Source: Chromera velia
Taxonomy: Eukaryota; Sar; Chromeraceae
Reading direction: 5' to 3'
DNA length: 64,000 bases
NCBI GenBank assembly: GCA_018398765.1
Contig: JAHBMJ010004761.1
Span: 1-64,000 of the forward strand
The position numbers were made by a program, and so were the translations under genes. The notes below the pieces were generated by a model. The model was not told where the DNA came from. It did no database searches and worked only from the letters and a program-made list of their open reading frames with translations. Shown one piece after another: positions 62,001 to 64,000 of the stretch; positions within the stretch are counted from its first letter, which is position 1, and each line of letters opens with the position of its first letter.

Positions 62001-62739
62001 GCCCGGCCCCAAAGCGGGTCGGGGAGATCCGGCAGGGCACCTCTAAAATCAATTCGATGTCACAGGGAGTAGTCGTGCTGCACACAATGGTATTCATTGC
62101 GTAGAAGGTTTGGCCTGTGTAATCATTTCTATCCTGTCGGTCAAACGCCCCCGTGGGAAGACCCTCGTTGCTGTTGTAGTCCCCCGTGTCCCCGGAATTG
62201 TCCCACCAATTCGTGTTTGTCCTCACTCGATACCGTCCTGGACAGCTCCCCGAGGCGTAGTCCTTGTAGAAAGAATGAAAACCCCCGTAGGTCACTGCGG
62301 CGTCCTTGGTCCATGTCTTGGCGGGGCCTATGTCGGCTGGGGGAAATTGTGTGTCTGAGTTCGCAACGCAATCTGCAGCAAGGGAGATGACAAGGGAGGG
62401 GACATTCAGTTAGACCCCTCTCGTTCGGGACTCAGGAGAACGGGACCTGGGACCAGACAGAGAGACAGACTTATGCACACACACACATTTGAACACTCAC
62501 ACTCACGCACACAGGAAGAGAAGCATTGACACAGACACAGATACAACAACAAAAGCCAAGACTGGACCATGCGCACGTACAAATGCTCGCTCTCTGACGA
62601 AGAGGCAACATGGGACCGATGGTCAGGTCAGTCAATCATAAGATAGATGTACGACGATATGTGCATGCGCAGTCGCGTTCTTCTCTGACCGACCGATGAA
62701 GCAGAGAAGCAGCAGAGTCCCCCAGAGCAGCTCTCTCAT
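24021..62739 (-). CDS. Giant polycystin-1-like adhesion/GPS receptor, 50 exons traced, about 6,990 aa
   Basis: Exons were traced from a signal-peptide ATG at 62739 to a stop at 24021-24023. All 49 introns are GT-AG and every junction is in phase. The exon sum is 20,972 bases, one short of a whole number of codons because of a single missing base in exon 10. Order: signal peptide; ten discoidin-like modules mixed with RCC1, EGF-like, small Cys-rich and CCP modules; DUF4215-like repeat; REJ; GPS; about six membrane segments. The family (polycystin-1/REJ proteins) sits in plasma or ciliary membranes and is cleaved at GPS. Binding partners are unknown. Exons 4-37 are all phase 1-1, the pattern of exon-shuffled extracellular modules. 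Splitting into two genes is possible, but no internal stop or start exon supports it. Very small exons may be missed. Confidence 0.88.
24376..24495 (-). repeat. (GTCA)n/(GGCA)n array at the start of the last intron
   Basis: Begins exactly at the exon 49 donor (GGG|gtcagtcagtcc) and drifts into a (GGCA)n tract. Confidence 0.9.
25606..25755. repeat. Interrupted (GA)n/(GATA)n/(ACAC) array in intron 47
   Basis: About 150 bp of gaga and agacagacacac units directly after the exon 47 donor in transcript sense, read as the CT-rich complement. Confidence 0.9.
25755..29352 (-). other. Giant gene exons 45-47: cytoplasmic loop of about 1,050 residues
   Basis: Exon 45 (29352-27081) starts with a Cys cluster ([17 protein letters not shown]). 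It continues with KKGKKS, a helical basic stretch ([20 protein letters not shown]), a folded-looking middle, a Ser/Pro-rich part, an acidic run ([20 protein letters not shown]) and [20 protein letters not shown]. Exon 46 (26875-26294) has [20 protein letters not shown] and [18 protein letters not shown]. Exon 47 (26047-25755) ends [13 protein letters not shown]. No PLAT domain is recognised by eye, although one is expected after the first segment in polycystin-1. Confidence 0.75.
29617..31255 (-). other. Giant gene exons 42-44: GAIN/GPS cleavage site and first membrane segments
   Basis: Exon 42 (31255-30960) and exon 43 (30605-29999) carry [16 protein letters not shown] and [12 protein letters not shown]; the last is the canonical GPS, with cleavage expected between Leu and Thr (codons at about 30253-30258). 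After an acidic linker comes [20 protein letters not shown], the first membrane segment. Exon 44 (29754-29617) gives [18 protein letters not shown] and [10 protein letters not shown], a short membrane-proximal or second hydrophobic region. The join at AAG GA|gtgagt restores EATKEAARHDW. Confidence 0.85.
31380..31387. other. Assembly gap (8 N) in a G run
   Basis: Eight undetermined bases inside a poly-G stretch within intron 41. Confidence 0.99.
31474..35882 (-). other. Giant gene exons 38-41: EGF, DUF4215-like repeat and REJ region
   Basis: Exon 38 (35882-33547) opens with [18 protein letters not shown], then [20 protein letters not shown] and [15 protein letters not shown] (DUF4215-like Cys-rich repeat). 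A long beta-rich Ser/Thr stretch follows, with REJ-type sequence: [52 protein letters not shown]. Exons 39 (33260-32963), 40 (32714-31912, including [13 protein letters not shown] and [15 protein letters not shown]) and 41 (31601-31474) complete it. REJ regions lie between ligand modules and GPS in polycystin-1 and sperm receptors. From exon 38 on, the strict phase 1-1 rule is lost. Confidence 0.82.
31763..31911 (-). repeat. (GTCA)n/(GTCC)n array at the start of intron 40
   Basis: About 150 bp of gtcagtcag with gtccgtcc variants, beginning directly at the exon 40 donor (AAAAGA|gtcagt). Confidence 0.9.
36321..38673 (-). other. Giant gene exons 34-37: CCP-like and unassigned Cys-rich modules
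   Basis: Exon 34 (38673-38194) carries [18 protein letters not shown] and a CCP-like end [28 protein letters not shown]. Exon 35 (37879-37625) is CCP-like: [33 protein letters not shown]. Exon 36 (37353-37117) starts [10 protein letters not shown] and has few Cys; no family is recognised. Exon 37 (36824-36321) has [46 protein letters not shown]. All are phase 1-1. Confidence 0.75.
38911..41879 (-). other. Giant gene exons 26-33: eight EGF modules in a row
   Basis: Exons 41879-41751, 41414-41292, 40994-40863, 40522-40412, 40107-39988, 39794-39675, 39407-39288 and 39027-38911, all phase 1-1 and 111-132 bases, one EGF each (for example [38 protein letters not shown]). Most carry the D-x-(D/N)-E-C start of Ca-binding EGFs. 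Exon 27 lacks the final Cys and its 3' end is repeated three times in tandem with its donor site. Exon 28 has [11 protein letters not shown]. Confidence 0.85.
40604..40755. repeat. Microsatellite (GA)n/(CA)n in intron 28
   Basis: Alternating GA and CA blocks with no coding content; the frames across it are repeat translations. Confidence 0.95.
42451..43375 (-). other. Giant gene exons 24-25: shortened EGF and D10
   Basis: Exon 24 (43375-43265), [18 protein letters not shown] then [11 protein letters not shown], lacks the last Cys and ends at a gtcagt donor like exon 12. Exon 25 (43080-42451) encodes D10: [51 protein letters not shown]. Confidence 0.82.
43951..44616 (-). other. Giant gene exon 23: D9 and EGF
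   Basis: D9: [101 protein letters not shown]. Here the EGF follows the D module in the same exon; in exons 5, 6 and 7 it precedes it. Confidence 0.85.
45080..45199 (-). other. Giant gene exon 22: small Cys-rich module
   Basis: Encodes [20 protein letters not shown] and [12 protein letters not shown], the same type as exon 9 (ephrin-receptor/GCC2-GCC3-like). 120 bases, phase 1-1. Confidence 0.75.
45623..48269 (-). other. Giant gene exons 17-21: five tandem CCP/sushi modules
   Basis: Exons 48269-48045, 47573-47349, 47124-46903, 46559-46338 and 45847-45623 (225, 225, 222, 222 and 225 bases) each encode one CCP-like module: [16 protein letters not shown], then [17 protein letters not shown] and PTC (four Cys). 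The exons are very similar and parts of the introns also match, so this is a fairly recent tandem expansion. CCP modules usually bind proteins or glycans. Confidence 0.88.
48684..49236 (-). other. Giant gene exons 15-16: two full EGF modules
   Basis: Exon 15 (49236-49114): [34 protein letters not shown]. Exon 16 (48806-48684): [34 protein letters not shown]. Both are 123 bases, phase 1-1, of the Ca-binding EGF type (D-x-D-E-C start). The intron between them holds the CA run and the N gap. Confidence 0.85.
48810..48912. repeat. CA microsatellite with assembly gap (N at 48840-48912)
   Basis: A pure CA run enters a run of N, and a G run follows it. The true length of intron 15 is therefore unknown. 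Confidence 0.99.
49660..49812. repeat. CA microsatellite in intron 14
   Basis: Interrupted CA run with repeated accaaacatacgcac units. Confidence 0.95.
49841..50921 (-). other. Giant gene exons 13-14: D8 and a 30-base mini-exon
   Basis: Exon 13 (50921-50319) encodes D8: [41 protein letters not shown]. Exon 14 (49870-49841) encodes EPLDGTTCN between a tttgcag acceptor and a gtcagg donor. Both its phase and its length fit, but so short an exon is less certain. Confidence 0.7.
51222..51509 (-). repeat. Long (GTCA)n array at the start of intron 12
   Basis: About 290 bp of gtcagtcag in transcript sense with gtcg and ttga variants, beginning at the exon 12 donor. A segment of about 100 bp inside it is itself duplicated. 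Confidence 0.93.
51510..52371 (-). other. Giant gene exons 11-12: two EGF modules, the second shortened
   Basis: Exon 11 (52371-52252) is a full [36 protein letters not shown]. Exon 12 (51629-51510), [18 protein letters not shown] then [14 protein letters not shown], lacks the last Cys. It ends at a gtcagt donor that is the first unit of a long (GTCA)n array in the intron. Confidence 0.8.
53005..54239 (-). other. Giant gene exon 10: D6 and D7, with a one-base frame break
   Basis: D6 ([40 protein letters not shown]) resembles D1. D7: [32 protein letters not shown]. Near 53909-53910 the frame shifts inside D6: ELPCSLRSF must continue with [19 protein letters not shown], as in D1, but one base is missing. 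The exon is 1,235 bases, one short of keeping its phase-1/phase-1 pattern. Sequence error or a true break cannot be told apart here. Confidence 0.8.
54261..54385. repeat. (GAAA)n/(GA)n array in intron 9
   Basis: Runs of gaaagaaag with a central pure GA block, close to the acceptor of exon 10 (TTTC-rich in transcript sense). Confidence 0.95.
54713..54970 (-). other. Giant gene exons 8-9: 60-base D remnant and small Cys-rich module
   Basis: Exon 8 (54970-54911) encodes only [19 protein letters not shown], the opening of a D module nearly identical to the opening of D7. It has a clean acceptor (catacag), a phase-1 donor (gtgccg) and a length of exactly 60 bases. Exon 9 (54829-54713) encodes [20 protein letters not shown] and [12 protein letters not shown], an ephrin-receptor/GCC2-GCC3-like Cys module, the same type as exon 22. 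Confidence 0.65.
55238..56617 (-). other. Giant gene exon 7: EGF, D4 and D5 in one exon
   Basis: [36 protein letters not shown]4: [32 protein letters not shown]5: [30 protein letters not shown]. The two D modules are joined without an intron, so they moved or duplicated as a pair. Confidence 0.85.
57060..57827 (-). other. Giant gene exon 6: EGF and D3
   Basis: [40 protein letters not shown]3: [54 protein letters not shown] and [12 protein letters not shown]. It ends at a phase-1 gtgagt donor. Confidence 0.85.
58260..59521 (-). other. Giant gene exons 4-5: Cys-rich mini-module, EGF, D2
   Basis: Exon 4 (59521-59426) encodes [20 protein letters not shown] and a last Cys, an EGF-like fragment with four Cys. 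Exon 5 (58973-58260) encodes a Ca-binding-type EGF start [12 protein letters not shown], which is short of its last Cys, and then D2 ([28 protein letters not shown]). D2 is the most divergent copy: it has AKCAGDF instead of CPGRY. Confidence 0.8.
59035..59100. repeat. Microsatellite (CA)n-(GA)n in intron 4
   Basis: Dinucleotide run within about 70 bp of the exon 5 acceptor, giving a CT/GT-rich tract in transcript sense. Confidence 0.9.
59949..60089. repeat. Three tandem copies of a 47-bp unit in intron 3
   Basis: Identical 47-bp units start gcagacgaattgtcatc and end gctctaaaccat. A decayed fourth part (ggaattcctctgacgctcc) lies at about 60140-60160. Confidence 0.95.
60194..60996 (-). other. 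Giant gene exon 3: RCC1-repeat region
   Basis: Repeats of the RCC1 kind: [69 protein letters not shown] and [15 protein letters not shown]. Together with exon 2 there are about six to seven blades, enough for a beta-propeller. RCC1 domains are mostly intracellular; here the domain follows a signal peptide. Confidence 0.8.
61364..62372 (-). other. Giant gene exon 2: discoidin-like module D1 and first RCC1 units
   Basis: D1 starts [15 protein letters not shown], has [20 protein letters not shown] and LILEVPC, and ends with [14 protein letters not shown] and NIRELFLFG. It is followed by [11 protein letters not shown] and further RCC1-type sequence. It ends in phase 2 at CAC GC|gtgcgt, so the join to exon 3 reads [16 protein letters not shown], a typical RCC1 blade junction. 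Confidence 0.8.
62694..62739 (-). other. Giant gene exon 1: signal peptide
   Basis: [15 protein letters not shown] is followed by a phase-1 junction (G|gtcggt). The charged start and Leu-rich core are a typical secretory signal. The next exon (starting 62372) supplies the two bases that complete an Asp codon, then Cys-Val-Ala. An alternative donor four bases downstream (gtcaga) would break the frame, which favours this one. Confidence 0.7.
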
Positions 62740-64000
62740 CTTCGCCTTATTCCGTGTAGATCCCCAGTAAGCGCTCGTCATCCTTCCTTTCTTTCCGTCC
62801 TTCGCTTGCTTCCTCCTCCAGGAAGGACACAGTAGAAAGAGGGAAACTGTGTCGGATGGAAAGAGGGAAACTGTGTCCTGTCCACTCGCGTTCGAGGTCT
62901 ATGCAACATCCATCTGCAATGAAGAAAAGAAAGGAGGTGATGATACTGCCCCCCAGAGTTCCTGTGTGCTCTGCTTCATTGTCCCATGCACCGTTCCATC
63001 CATCCGAGCCACTCTACAATGACTTACCTGTGTGGATGTCTCTGTGTCTTCCACGATGCCTTCCCGAGTTTGTGGCACCGGCAGAAACGGCGACAACAAG
63101 ACAAAAGAAGTCCCGCACTCTCTTGCTATGCTTGTCTGACTTTCAACTTCACTGCTGATTCGGTCGGTTTGTCTGTCCGCGCACAAAAGGACCCTCCAGC
63201 TCTCTGACTTCAGCAGAGAGAGAGCAAGTGAGGTCTAAAAGGGGCAAATCCGAGTCGAAACTTCCGAAACTGAAGAGATCAAATCCCACAGCACTTGGTG
63301 AAACGCTTTGTGCCTGAAGAAATACTCACAAATCATTGTACTCCCACGAGCCTGAAATTCGAGTCTGATTCAAAAGAGTGGAACAGTAATCGAAGCATTA
63401 CGCGCTATATAGGTATAACGCGCGAGGGGACGCGCGCGTGCAATTTAAGGAGCCTGCACGCCTGCACGCATGCCGGTTGGGGACGCGCGCAGGAAATCAG
63501 ACCATGTCAGACATATATATTAATATTAATATATCAGACCAAGATCATGCAGACCAAGAGTGAGGATTAAAATGATAATGCCTGCATGAAGATTGGCTGA
63601 AGAGTTCATCCGCTCAGCCTTGCTACTCGTGATACCATCGATCCACTGTCTCGTGATTCTCTACCAGCGCTCATCAACTGGTGTCCACTCTAGAGGCAGA
63701 TCCTTTTCATTTGAGTGGGGAGTGTCAGTCGCTAGGTCTCTGGTGTATGGTCTCTGCAGAACAGCAGTGTGTATCGTCTGAGCAGACTTCTTGCACGGCA
63801 GAGAGACGCTTCCACTGAGGCTGTCGCAGTGCAAACTTGGGAGATCGTCAGGAGGGGAAGCAGCGAGATTCTTGCACTCACGCCTAGAGCACCTGGGCCT
63901 TTGGGTGACTCACAGAGACTTTTTTCTTCTCGGAGACGGGAGACTCGCTAGAGACAGAAAGAGCAATATCCACAGACTGAAGTGCAGCAAAATTGATCTG
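62740..64000. other. 5' flank of the giant gene, no other gene supported
   Basis: Includes CG-rich gacgcgcgcg patches (63425-63490) and a perfect 20-bp AT palindrome at 63515-63534. Some of it may be 5' UTR or promoter, but no element is identifiable. Short open frames to the window end are not domain-like. Confidence 0.35.

Noticed and set aside
1-64000. tRNA or rRNA genes
   Set aside because: T-loop-like strings (for example near 36397 and 43272) lie inside exons and have no matching A-box or cloverleaf. No rRNA-like stretch was seen.

Overview
The window is nuclear DNA of a unicellular eukaryote. Genes are broken by GT-AG introns (donors mostly gtgagt, gtcagt, gtcggt or gtaagt; acceptors mostly tgcag), intergenic DNA is rich in microsatellites, and two assembly gaps of N are present. 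A signal-peptide receptor built from EGF, CCP/sushi and REJ modules with a GPS site and polycystin-like membrane segments, in a genome with long repeat-filled introns, suggests an alveolate, most likely a chromerid-type alga such as Chromera. This is inference: nothing in the window names the species.

Layout. 0-0.4 kb: probable last exon of a + strand gene. 0.87-4.0 kb: an old repeat interrupted by a non-coding, non-autonomous LTR retrotransposon. 4.4-10.1 kb: scrambled partial copies of a minus-strand gene with a CxxC/CxxC zinc-ribbon-like motif, a KKRVRF motif and an AT-hook, including an intron-like 250 bp repeat present twice. 12.4-15.8 kb: a five-exon + strand gene for a multi-pass membrane protein of unknown family (641 aa). 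18.3-19.1 kb: an intronless theta-like glutathione S-transferase on the minus strand. 20.0-21.5 kb: an intronless ankyrin-repeat protein on the + strand.

62.7-24.0 kb, minus strand: one giant gene fills the rest. I traced 50 exons by hand. All boundaries are in phase and give about 6,990 residues, except for one missing base in exon 10. In order the protein has a signal peptide; a discoidin-like module with RCC1 repeats; nine more discoidin-like modules mixed with about nineteen EGF-like units (some shortened), two small cysteine-rich modules and five tandem CCP modules; further CCP-like modules; a DUF4215-like cysteine-rich repeat; a REJ region; a GPS autoproteolysis site (C-R-C-S-H-L-T); and about six membrane segments. 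The membrane core resembles the first half of polycystin-1. I see no PLAT domain, a loop of about 1,050 residues sits roughly where PLAT would be, and the chain ends before the TRP-like pore half.

The genes do not form an obvious pathway. The most interesting observations are the giant receptor with its ten-copy discoidin-like module, microsatellites that grow out of 5' splice sites, and an intron-like repeat whose removal would join two copies of an AT-hook in frame.
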